From: Nonlabens marinus S1-08
GTDB taxonomy: Bacteria > Bacteroidota > Bacteroidia > Flavobacteriales > Flavobacteriaceae
Direction: 5' to 3'
NCBI RefSeq assembly: GCF_000831385.1
Contig: NZ_AP014548.1
Coordinates: 2,099,779 to 2,163,778, forward strand
Length of the DNA: 64,000 bases
The translations under genes and the position numbers were made by a program. This document shows, piece after piece, positions 45,393 through 52,456 of the stretch. Below the pieces are notes generated by a model. It did not search any database, was not told where the DNA came from, and saw only the letters and a list, made by a program, of their open reading frames with translations. The stretch's first letter is position 1; each line of letters starts with the position of its first letter.

Positions 45393-46618
45393 TACAATAT
45401 CGAGTTTAAAACAAATCCGACTTGCTCGCCAAATAAAGGTGGTATCGCATTACCTATTTGAGAATATCTAGGTACTTCTTGAGTTCTTCTTTTTCCTCCT
45501 GTTGTGTATTTACCTTTGAACTCATACCAATCGTTGAAGGATTGAATTCGGGCATATTCTCGGACAGTAAAAATCCTTGGTTCACAATAATGAATATAAT
45601 CGTCAGGTAATGTTGTAATGGTTGGTGTTGGTAATGCTCCTGATAATGGGATAATAGTCCTTTTTTTAAGGTTAAACCTATTTTTAATATCGTCTGAAAG
45701 AGTTTTATTTTTATCGGCATTTTCGAGTATAAATTCGAATTTTTCGATTGTAGTAGGGTTGTGTTTCGCAAATCTGTGACTATCAGGGATTTTCGCTGAG
45801 TAATCTCCTTTTAGAAGTTTTTGATATTTGGATTTAGTTTTGTTGTAAAAACCTGCCTTAAATGATGAAGTGTCAGGTGATACTGTTTCACTAATTCTCA
45901 ATAAATCGGATATAGCATCTTCCAAGCTATTTGTAATTCCTATTCCTTTATTAACAAGAAATTTTTCTCTTTCCTTTCTTATAGAATCAAAAAAATCTGT
46001 TGGTTTTGTATTGCTTGCTATGTCTTTTCTAATACCAACTAATATGAAACGAGTTCTTTTTTGAGGAACTCCATATTCTGAGAAGTCAATTAGTCGACCT
46101 TCTACTTTGTAGCCTAAATAATTTTTATCCTTTGGGGTATATTCTAGAGCACTTTTCACGTATTCGGAATACACCTTTCCTTGAATTTTATTTTTGTCAA
46201 ACTTTTGAGTAAACCCTTTTACATTTTCAAAAAAGATAACTTTTGGTTGTACTTGCCTAATAAATTTGATGTACGATTTGATTAATTTATTTCTCGAATC
46301 ATTTTCAATCCTTTTGCCTGCTGTTGAAAAACCTTGACAAGGTGGTCCACCAGCGACCATATCAATAGTTCCTCTTAAATTGATTAATTCTTTCGAGTGG
46401 TTTTTAATTATTTGATTTATGTCGTGGTTTGATTGTGCCAACCAATTTGGCCATTCAAAATGACTATTGTTTTCAATTAAATTATACTCTAAGGTTTTAA
46501 AAGCATCAGGGCTTTTTTCTACTGCAAACTTTCCTTTCCAATGTCCAGAATTGAATAATCCAAGTGATAGTCCACCACAGCCAGCAAATAGGTCGATATA
46601 TGTTTTCTTTTCACTCAT
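45392..46618 (-). CDS. DNA cytosine-5 methyltransferase, cassette 11
   Basis: 408 aa with all main motifs in order: I DLFAGCGGLSLG (9-20), IV GGPPCQGFS with catalytic Cys94, VI ENVKGF, VIII QKRTRF, IX/X REYARIQSF and QIGNAIPPLFGEQV. It methylates C5 of cytosine at an unknown site. No restriction endonuclease gene is next to it; instead an HTH gene overlaps its start (ATGA) and the GHKL gene begins at its stop. Probably marks self DNA for the linked system. Confidence 0.95.
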   Translation of the reverse strand: MSEKKTYIDLFAGCGGLSLGLFNSGHWKGKFAVEKSPDAFKTLEYNLIENNSHFEWPNWLAQSNHDINQIIKNHSKELINLRGTIDMVAGGPPCQGFSTAGKRIENDSRNKLIKSYIKFIRQVQPKVIFFENVKGFTQKFDKNKIQGKVYSEYVKSALEYTPKDKNYLGYKVEGRLIDFSEYGVPQKRTRFILVGIRKDIASNTKPTDFFDSIRKEREKFLVNKGIGITNSLEDAISDLLRISETVSPDTSSFKAGFYNKTKSKYQKLLKGDYSAKIPDSHRFAKHNPTTIEKFEFILENADKNKTLSDDIKNRFNLKKRTIIPLSGALPTPTITTLPDDYIHYCEPRIFTVREYARIQSFNDWYEFKGKYTTGGKRRTQEVPRYSQIGNAIPPLFGEQVGFVLNSIL

Positions 46619-46839
46619 ATTTGCTCTGTAGAATTTTTTGTTGAGTATAACAATTCACGAATATCAACATCTAATACGTTTGCTGTTTTCAGTAGATTTT
46701 CAAGCGATGGTTGTCTGGCATTAGTACACCATTGAGAAATTGTCGATGCATCTTTTCCAATTTGTTCAGCTAACCATTTGTTTTTTCTCCTTGTCTCAGC
46801 AAGAACAACTTTAATCCTGTTGATTTCCAATTCAGCCAA
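46615..46839 (-). CDS. XRE-type HTH controller protein, cassette 11
   Basis: 74 aa from a TTG start. An HTH_3 domain (WLAEQIGKDASTISQWCTNARQPSLENLLKTANVLDV) fills most of it. Small HTH proteins of this kind next to methyltransferases act as controller proteins of restriction-modification systems. A 17-bp near palindrome lies between its promoter and start. It overlaps the methyltransferase start. Confidence 0.88.
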   Translation of the reverse strand: MAELEINRIKVVLAETRRKNKWLAEQIGKDASTISQWCTNARQPSLENLLKTANVLDVDIRELLYSTKNSTEQI

Positions 46840-46843
46840 TTTA

Positions 46844-46860
46844 TTTGTGTTTAACGCAAA
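46844..46860 (-). promoter_or_regulatory. Putative operator of the HTH controller
   Basis: TTTGTGTTTAACGCAAA on the + strand is a near palindrome (TTTG-GTT-AAC-CAAA) that extends two more paired bases on each side. It overlaps the -7 element and lies just before the start, the expected place for autorepression. Confidence 0.6.
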
Positions 46861-46864
46861 TATA
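46857..46864 (-). promoter_or_regulatory. -7 element (TATATTTG) of the five-gene operon
   Basis: On the minus strand TATATTTG matches TAnnTTTG and ends 17 bases before the TTG start of the controller gene. It gives the operon its own promoter, apart from the B cassette. Confidence 0.6.
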
Positions 46865-46911
46865 TTAACTTATTCGGAATAAAATTTACTTTTCTTGATG
46901 TTTTTTCAGGG

Positions 46912-46990
46912 TGGCGGTGGGGAAGTGAAAGCTCTTTTTATTTTGTGAGGCACGAGCAAAATGAAATGTGCTTGAACGTGTGGTGGCTCT
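46912..46990. repeat. Right hairpin repeat flanking the five-gene operon
   Basis: GTGAAAGCTCTTTTTATTTTG ... CAAAATGAAATGTGCTTGAAC; the arms pair imperfectly, and the outer GTGAAAGCTCTTT and TGTGCTTGAAC match the copy at 41374-41440 in the same orientation. Confidence 0.65.
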
Positions 46991-47010
46991 TTTTTCAGCT
47001 TGCTTACAAC

Positions 47011-47394
47011 GGCAAAGGTATAATGCGTGTGAGGCGTTCCTTCACATTTGGCTATTACCTTGCCTTTTAACGGTTTTGTTTGATGAAGATAGTTAATGTC
47101 ATTGAATTGTAGCCTCGCGTTGAGCATTTGGAACGCCTGATGCGCATTATGCGTTGTTCGTGCCAGTTGGTGGAGGAGGCGATGCCTTAGCTAATTACAA
47201 ACCAACTCTTCGATCAGGTGTTTCACACCTTTGCCGTTCAGGCCAATTGAGTAGATCGGGAGTCTTGAAATTTTGAGGTCCTTTTGATTGATCGATAGTT
47301 TTGGCACTGCTCGCTTTCGAATCGTTTAGAAATCCAGACCTTAGATTCAAAATTTCATAGCGGAGAGCTACGGCCGCAGGCAATTGGCCTGAAC
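47011..47394 (-). repeat. B cassette copy 8
   Basis: 384-bp form, nearly identical to copies 4 and 7. -7-like element at 47013-47020. Confidence 0.95.
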
Positions 47395-47586
47395 GGTTTT
47401 GTATATGGCTCGTAGCGTGCAAATTAGCATTGACTATTCGGTTAAGCACGAGCCGAATTTTTTAATTTTCTTATTACCTTTTCTTTTCAATAAGCCAAAT
47501 TAAAAAATTTGGCAGACTTCGCAAATATGCCTGAACTTCCGATTAAGCAACTAACTAGCTATGAGCTATATACGTTGTTGTGGCTA
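47395..47586 (-). other. attC-like site of cassette 12
   Basis: Long type with TATATGGCTCGTAGC and GCTATGAGCTATATA; cassette arms GTTGTGGCTA (47577-47586) and TAGCCACAAC (48292-48301) match perfectly over 10 bases. Confidence 0.8.
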
Positions 47587-47587
47587 G

Positions 47588-48277
47588 TTATTCCTCGGTT
47601 TGCATTTCATCGTTTTCAAATTCTGGCGGTGGCGGTGGAATAATCCTTTTACCATTCATATGCGAAAAATCGAAAAATGAAAACCTTGTATCATTTAGCT
47701 CATCTATTCCTATTCTTTTTCCGTTTGATAATTTGTTATATGGTAAACTGAACCATTTTTCAGACAAGTATTCTTTATAATAATCAATTCCAATACTTAC
47801 TTCCTCTAATGCTAATTTGAGTGATTTTATCGGAAAGGGTTTTTTATAAATTACAACATCAAAATGGACTTTCGAGATTGAATCCCACATTTTTGATTCT
47901 GGAATTTGAACGTCATATTTGTGAGTTGATACATTTGGAATTCCGTTTTTCAAATATTCAAATGTTATATATCTTAAAGAATCTATTTTCTTCAGTTCGT
48001 CATCAAATAAAATCTTTTCATTATCCACAATACTAATAGATGTGTTGTATTTCCCACATCCAAAATAACCTTCCACGCTATCTCTTAAAAAAAAGTATTC
48101 TGACAGCGCTTTTTCAAAATGTTTAGATTTTGGGTTTTCTTGAATGAATTTTGAGTAGTCTAAATATTCCCTAGACTTTTCAGTTTTCAACCACCTAATT
48201 TCAGTTTGGTCATTCTCAACTTCCTTGCATTGAATTGCCAAAATTAAAATCAGAAAAATGTTTAGTGATGTTCTCAA
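47588..48277 (-). CDS. Hypothetical lipoprotein, cassette 12
   Basis: 229 aa if started at the TTG 48277, because no ATG is available between the cassette arm and the signal sequence RTSLNIFLILILAIQC, whose Cys is the lipidation site. The frame is open upstream through the attC half of B copy 9 to an ATG at 48418, so a longer product with repeat-encoded N-terminus is possible. The C-terminus is proline-rich (RIIPPPPPEFEND). First gene cassette next to the recombinase, so the newest by integron logic. Confidence 0.7.
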   Translation of the reverse strand: MRTSLNIFLILILAIQCKEVENDQTEIRWLKTEKSREYLDYSKFIQENPKSKHFEKALSEYFFLRDSVEGYFGCGKYNTSISIVDNEKILFDDELKKIDSLRYITFEYLKNGIPNVSTHKYDVQIPESKMWDSISKVHFDVVIYKKPFPIKSLKLALEEVSIGIDYYKEYLSEKWFSLPYNKLSNGKRIGIDELNDTRFSFFDFSHMNGKRIIPPPPPEFENDEMQTEE

Positions 48278-48301
48278 TTTTTTTTTATAATTAGCCACAA
48301 C

Positions 48302-48685
48302 GGCAAAGGTATAATGCGTGTGAGGCGTTCCCTCACATTTGGCTGTTACCTTACCTAAAATTGATTTAGATTGATGAAGATAGTTAATGCAGTTGAATTG
48401 AAGCCTCGCGTGGAGCATTTGGAACGCCTGATGCGCTTTATGCGTTGTTCGGGCCAGTTGGTGAAGGAGGCGATTCCTTAGCCAAGTACAAACCTATTCT
48501 TCGATCAGGTGTTTCACACCTTTGCCGTTCAGGCCAATTGAGTAGATCGGGAGTCTTGAAATTTTGAGGTCCTTAGGACTGATTACTTGTTTTGGCAATG
48601 CTCACATTCGAATCGTTTAGAAACCCTGGCCTTAGATTTAAAATTTCATAGCGGAGAGCTACGGCCGCAGGCAATTGGCCTGAAC
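48302..48685 (-). repeat. B cassette copy 9, adjacent to the recombinase
   Basis: 384-bp form, nearly identical to copy 6. On its minus strand it begins at GTTCAGGCC right after CTA of the proximal site, then holds an inverted pair CAATTGGCCTGAAC/GTTCAGGCCAATTG and ends in an attC-like half with ACCTTTGCCGTT. Its first cassette arm is thus fused to the recombinase-proximal site. Confidence 0.95.
48304..48311 (-). promoter_or_regulatory. TAnnTTTG element at the end of B copy 9
   Basis: TACCTTTG on the minus strand, preceded by a short hairpin GTGAGGGAACGCCTCAC. It lies 26 bases before the cassette 12 start. The same element occurs in all nine B copies at 2 bases from their lower-coordinate end. 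The -33 TTTG is poor (TGTG, 22 bases upstream). Confidence 0.5.
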
Positions 48686-48796
48686 TAGTGTATAGAAGCA
48701 AGTTACACATTAACTTCATTTAAATCAAGCACTTTCAAATCCTAAAAAGCTATAACATGTCGTTTTTTTAAGTGACTTTCACGTGAAAATATCAGC
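48686..48796. promoter_or_regulatory. Recombinase-proximal attachment (attI-like) and upstream region
   Basis: Unique 111-bp sequence between the first B cassette and the recombinase start, in the position of attI in integrons. On the minus strand it ends CTAGTT at the junction with CAGGCC. It also holds the 12-bp palindrome at 48777-48788. Confidence 0.6.
48777..48788. promoter_or_regulatory. 12-bp palindrome upstream of the recombinase
   Basis: TTTCACGTGAAA is perfectly symmetric and ends eight bases before the recombinase ATG. Candidate operator or recombinase-binding site. Confidence 0.5.
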
Positions 48797-49645
48797 ATGT
48801 TTCAAGACTTCAACACCTTGCTCCAGATTAAGAAATACAGCAGCAACACCATCAGGTCTTACATAGGACTATTACAGGTGTTTCAAGACTTTTTAGGTTT
48901 TCAAATGCCTATGGAACGGTTGGAGGATTACTATCTTTTTCAGAAACTGGGCGAGTTAATCCTCACTAAAAGTTACGTATATACAACCCAAAAGCAATTG
49001 TTGAGCGCTGTCAAACTATACCTGCTTGAAATGCATAAGAGAGAAGTTGATTTTAAAAAATTACAACCTAGGGCTCCGCAACAAGTACTGCCCCAAATCC
49101 TATCTCTAGAAGAGGTGACTTTATTACTCAATAGAACAACAAATTCTAAACACAAAGCCATGCTGACTGTGGTTTACAGTCTAGGATTAAGAAGCGGTGA
49201 ATTGATCCAACTTAAAATTTCTGATTTTGACAAACACCGCAATTGTGTATTTATAAGTCAGGCCAAAGGTCGTAAGGATAGAATCCTGCCTTACCCTGAT
49301 GCCCTTAAATCTATATTGCGAGCCTATTATCTGGAATACAAACCTAGCAACTACCTTTTTGAAGGTCAGAAAAAGGAAACTTATACCACAGGATCGCTGC
49401 GCGCAGTATTCAATGCTGCTTGTAAAAGAGCGGGAATTACTAAGCAGGTCACCTGTCATAACCTCAGACATTCCTATGCTACCCATTTATTAGAGGCAGG
49501 TACAAATTTAAAGGTGATTCAAAACTTATTAGGACACACTAATATCAAGACCACCTTACTCTATACCCGGGTTTCTGATCGCAGCATCGTCAATACCAGC
49601 AGCCCGCTTGATTTTTTGAAATTAGATCATGAAAAAGTCAGTTAA
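48797..49645 (+). CDS. Tyrosine recombinase (integron-integrase-like, Xer-type size)
   Basis: 282 aa. The N-terminal SAM-like core-binding domain covers about 1-95. The catalytic set is Arg132 (GLRSGEL), Lys157 (QAKGRKDR), His221 and Arg224 (CHNLRHSYATHLL), His247 (LLGHTNIKTT) and Tyr256 (LLYTRV). The C-terminus TSSPLDFLKL resembles the SPLD ending of IntI. The IntI-specific insertion between the Lys and His-x-x-Arg regions is absent (only about 60 residues separate them). It is transcribed away from the cassette array, as intI is. Likely the enzyme that moves the cassettes. Confidence 0.9.
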   Translation: MFQDFNTLLQIKKYSSNTIRSYIGLLQVFQDFLGFQMPMERLEDYYLFQKLGELILTKSYVYTTQKQLLSAVKLYLLEMHKREVDFKKLQPRAPQQVLPQILSLEEVTLLLNRTTNSKHKAMLTVVYSLGLRSGELIQLKISDFDKHRNCVFISQAKGRKDRILPYPDALKSILRAYYLEYKPSNYLFEGQKKETYTTGSLRAVFNAACKRAGITKQVTCHNLRHSYATHLLEAGTNLKVIQNLLGHTNIKTTLLYTRVSDRSIVNTSSPLDFLKLDHEKVS

Positions 49646-49875
49646 CTTGAAATGTCCAAGTCCTAACCAGATAACATTACCCATCCATAACTCACTCGCA
49701 CAATTAGAATAATTAAGAATCCCTACCTATCTGTAAAGTTCAAGGTTTCCTTGGTGGCTATGAACACCTCTGCGATTCTATGAGCTTATCCGTATAGCAC
49801 TGTTATCACTTACTTCTTTAAATAATGGAAGGAGCAACCTATTGTGGTAAGTTCGCTTTCGCGAAAGCGAACTCC
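49646..49875. other. Non-coding gap at the right edge of the array
   Basis: No gene or terminator hairpin of note. The dispersed palindrome reappears at 49851-49872, marking return to core sequence. Confidence 0.5.
49851..49872. repeat. Dispersed palindrome (22 bp, perfect)
   Basis: The 14-bp core is extended by four symmetric bases on each side (GTTC...GAAC), the longest perfect copy here. It lies just 3' of the DUF5686 gene stop. Confidence 0.92.
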
Positions 49876-52356
49876 TTATAAACCAAATTCTATCCCCACT
49901 ACAAAAGCACCATAATTGCGCTCGCTGGTAATGCTGCGCACATAATCCACCCGGAAAGGGCGGAAGGAGCCAAACCCTATATTGTCGATCCCTGCGCTGA
50001 CTTCATAATAAGGTTTACGCTCTGTCATCAAGGCTTTGGCACTAAGGATCAAATCATAGTTCAGCTGGTTGATTCCCGGTATTTTACCCATGATGAATCC
50101 TTTAAAATCGTGCTGCAGGTGTACCTGTGCATAAGACTTATTGGTACTGTAATCATAGTAATCCAGCAATCCAAAACCATACGGGTTTAATGCCTCTAAC
50201 TTGTAGCGCAATCGGTTCCCATTAAAATGCTGGCGGTCGATAAAGGAAATGCCGTCTGCATTCAAAAAAGTTCCTGCATTCACCCAATAGCTGGAGCGAC
50301 CCAAATTCCCTTGATCAAAATTTTGATACACACTGGCGCGAAACTGGTGGTAGTTGTAATTATCACTGCTAGCGGCTATTCCACCTTCATAACCTAGATT
50401 GATGGTAGGGTATTTCTCGTTCGTAATATTGATCTTGCGATCTGGATAGCTTTGATACTTTTGCCCTGGGCGTAGGGTCAGGGAAACATTTGTTTTAACC
50501 AATTCATGCTCACTGATAAATGCTAATCGTTGATTGTCCAGCAATAAAGGATCGTTAGGCGTATAATCGACATCGGACTGAGTAAACCAAACCTGGTCTG
50601 TGGTATTTTGTAAAGGCTGTCGACGCTCGTAGCCTACAGATCCTGAAAGGAAAATTCCATTGCTCACCTCTTCAGAATACCCGATACGGCCGTAATCCAA
50701 TCCATAGAGTTTAGCATAATTGCGCTCAAAGAATAAACTAGAGATCGTGTTTTCTAGACTGGTAATAGGCCGGGTTGTGTTGATTTGGTTGGCTTGCGTA
50801 CCACCTGATATACTCAGCGTCCTGCGATTGATTCTATTGAACCTATAGTTAGCGTATGCGGTGTAGCGCAAGCGATCGTCGTCAAATCCATAATTGAAAT
50901 TGATCCCTGTGCTGAAGGAGCTGTTATAATCTTCATCAAAGCCTTTATTGTAGTTTAGACCTGTGCTGACCACAAAGCCTTGGACGGTATTGAAGCCTTC
51001 AAAATTGTCAGCGCCTATCACACCATTGTAGCTTAATCTGGATTGCTTATTGGAATTTCTATAAGAGTATCCCGTCAGTAGTTTCTGAATTTTAAACTTG
51101 TTGTTGACCGCATCCACACTGTCCTTATACTTTGGATCGTTCCGTACACTAGAGATGCTGTCTTTTTTTACATATTCTCGAGTTTCTTCGCTTGTCAAAG
51201 GGACTGGTCGTATGGTTTTCCAAAACAAACTGTCCTTTTTATTAGCTTCTCTATTGAAAGCTAAGGTTTCTGGACCGAAAGTTCGTTTATCAAAATTAGG
51301 ATTGAAATTGTAGTTGGTATAATTAGCAATAAACCGACCATTGCCCTTAAACCCAAACAGTCCAAAAGAGAAGGTGATGTTTTGGGTACGTTTGACCCAG
51401 TCTTTACTGCTGGGCTCATAAGAGAAATCTTGTTTAAAGGTCAACTCCTTGATGACGGGAACATTGATGTTTAACCCGCTGGTGGTTAATTCTAAACCAT
51501 AAATAGTCCATTGGTCTTCCACGATGTAAATAAAACCATTAAAGGTATTGTCTTTAGGACGGCGGGAGATGACTTCAATTTTATTGATAAGGAAATTATT
51601 GCTATCGAAAAAGGTACCTACTAATTTGTATTTGTAATAGCTAAAAGCATAGTCTGCAATAGGGGAGACGATGCGGTTGTTCAAGTCTATATTGTTGTTG
51701 TAGAAATCAAAATTAGCAGCCTCGGCACTGTTGACACTAAAACCTCTGTCGTCACCACTTATTTTACTGGCGGTGATGTATTCTTTAAAGTTATTAGGTG
51801 CTTGATAGGCAATATTGCTCACGGTTTCTGATAAATACACAATCCCGCTGCGGTTTAGGGAATCTAGAGAGCCACCTATGTCACCTATTTCTTGGCCTAA
51901 AAACTTCTCTGGAACATCTTCCATACGCCATAGTCCACGAGAGTAGAAGTCTGCCGTGTAGCTGGAAGTTTTGAGTCGGTTGGTTTCGCGGTTTTTGATG
52001 GCTTCGCGTATGACCCGGTCAGCCGGGTTTTCATCAGTGCGTACCACTACCTCGTCCAGTGAAGTGGTTTCCTCTATTAGGGTGGCATCTTGGGTGAAGA
52101 GAAACGTGGTTAGGTTCACCGTAATTTCTTTGGTCTTGTATCCTAGACTTTGAAATATAATGGTATGCTTTCCAGGTTTTTTGAATTCTAGCGCATAGAC
52201 CCCATCCACATTAGTAGACGTTCCTGTGTAGGTGCCTTTTATATATATGGAGGCAAATGGTATGGGTTCCCCAGCGGCATCGGTTACCGTACCCGTAATT
52301 TGGCTAAAAAGGAAAAGAGGTAATAGAAATAAAACGAGAGCGTAAATTGACTTCAT
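49876..52356 (-). CDS. DUF5686 family outer-membrane protein with CarboxypepD_reg domain
   Basis: 826 aa from the ATG at 52356. Signal peptide MKSIYALVLFLLPLFLFSQ, then a carboxypeptidase-regulatory-like domain (ITGTVTDAAGEPIPFASIYIKG...), an intermediate DUF5686 region and a long beta-barrel-like C-terminus ending in aromatic residues (GAFVVGIEFGL), as in outer-membrane proteins. The family is common in Bacteroidota; function unknown, possibly transport or envelope assembly. Confidence 0.88.
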   Translation of the reverse strand: MKSIYALVLFLLPLFLFSQITGTVTDAAGEPIPFASIYIKGTYTGTSTNVDGVYALEFKKPGKHTIIFQSLGYKTKEITVNLTTFLFTQDATLIEETTSLDEVVVRTDENPADRVIREAIKNRETNRLKTSSYTADFYSRGLWRMEDVPEKFLGQEIGDIGGSLDSLNRSGIVYLSETVSNIAYQAPNNFKEYITASKISGDDRGFSVNSAEAANFDFYNNNIDLNNRIVSPIADYAFSYYKYKLVGTFFDSNNFLINKIEVISRRPKDNTFNGFIYIVEDQWTIYGLELTTSGLNINVPVIKELTFKQDFSYEPSSKDWVKRTQNITFSFGLFGFKGNGRFIANYTNYNFNPNFDKRTFGPETLAFNREANKKDSLFWKTIRPVPLTSEETREYVKKDSISSVRNDPKYKDSVDAVNNKFKIQKLLTGYSYRNSNKQSRLSYNGVIGADNFEGFNTVQGFVVSTGLNYNKGFDEDYNSSFSTGINFNYGFDDDRLRYTAYANYRFNRINRRTLSISGGTQANQINTTRPITSLENTISSLFFERNYAKLYGLDYGRIGYSEEVSNGIFLSGSVGYERRQPLQNTTDQVWFTQSDVDYTPNDPLLLDNQRLAFISEHELVKTNVSLTLRPGQKYQSYPDRKINITNEKYPTINLGYEGGIAASSDNYNYHQFRASVYQNFDQGNLGRSSYWVNAGTFLNADGISFIDRQHFNGNRLRYKLEALNPYGFGLLDYYDYSTNKSYAQVHLQHDFKGFIMGKIPGINQLNYDLILSAKALMTERKPYYEVSAGIDNIGFGSFRPFRVDYVRSITSERNYGAFVVGIEFGL

Positions 52357-52456
52357 AAAAGGTATTGAGAGGATGGATAGTTTGTAGTAAGACACCATAA
52401 TGAAGTGTAAGTTACTACTGTTAGTTACTCCATAGACTTTTAAGAAGTAAAAAAGT

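Larger units (their letters stand above)
29459..48796. mobile_element. Integron-like gene cassette array (12 gene cassettes, 9 copies of a non-coding cassette)
   Basis: All cassette genes lie on the minus strand and read away from the recombinase gene at 48797. On the minus strand each junction reads CGTT (CTAGTT at the recombinase end, ATT at the degenerate B1 junction), followed by a cassette-specific sequence whose complement ends in AAC just after the gene of the same cassette. Each gene is followed by a long imperfect palindrome. This is the layout of integron cassettes with attC sites. Sequence is more AT-rich than the flanks and contains none of the dispersed GCTTTCGCGAAAGC palindromes found throughout the core. 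Confidence 0.85.

Noticed and set aside
45454-45771. 105-codon minus-strand frame within the methyltransferase gene
   Set aside because: It overlaps conserved methyltransferase motifs in another frame and has low-complexity composition.
45392-46839. Ordinary type II restriction-modification system
   Set aside because: Controller and methylase fit, but none of the remaining genes carries a nuclease motif such as PD-ExK, HNH or GIY-YIG that I can see.
30374-48686. CRISPR array
   Set aside because: Repeats are about 384 bp and separated by gene-sized segments; there are no short direct repeats with uniform spacers and no cas genes.
29459-48796. Prophage or transposon
   Set aside because: No phage structural, replication or transposase genes, and no long terminal repeats or target duplication. 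The single recombinase and repeated cassette sites fit an integron-like array better.
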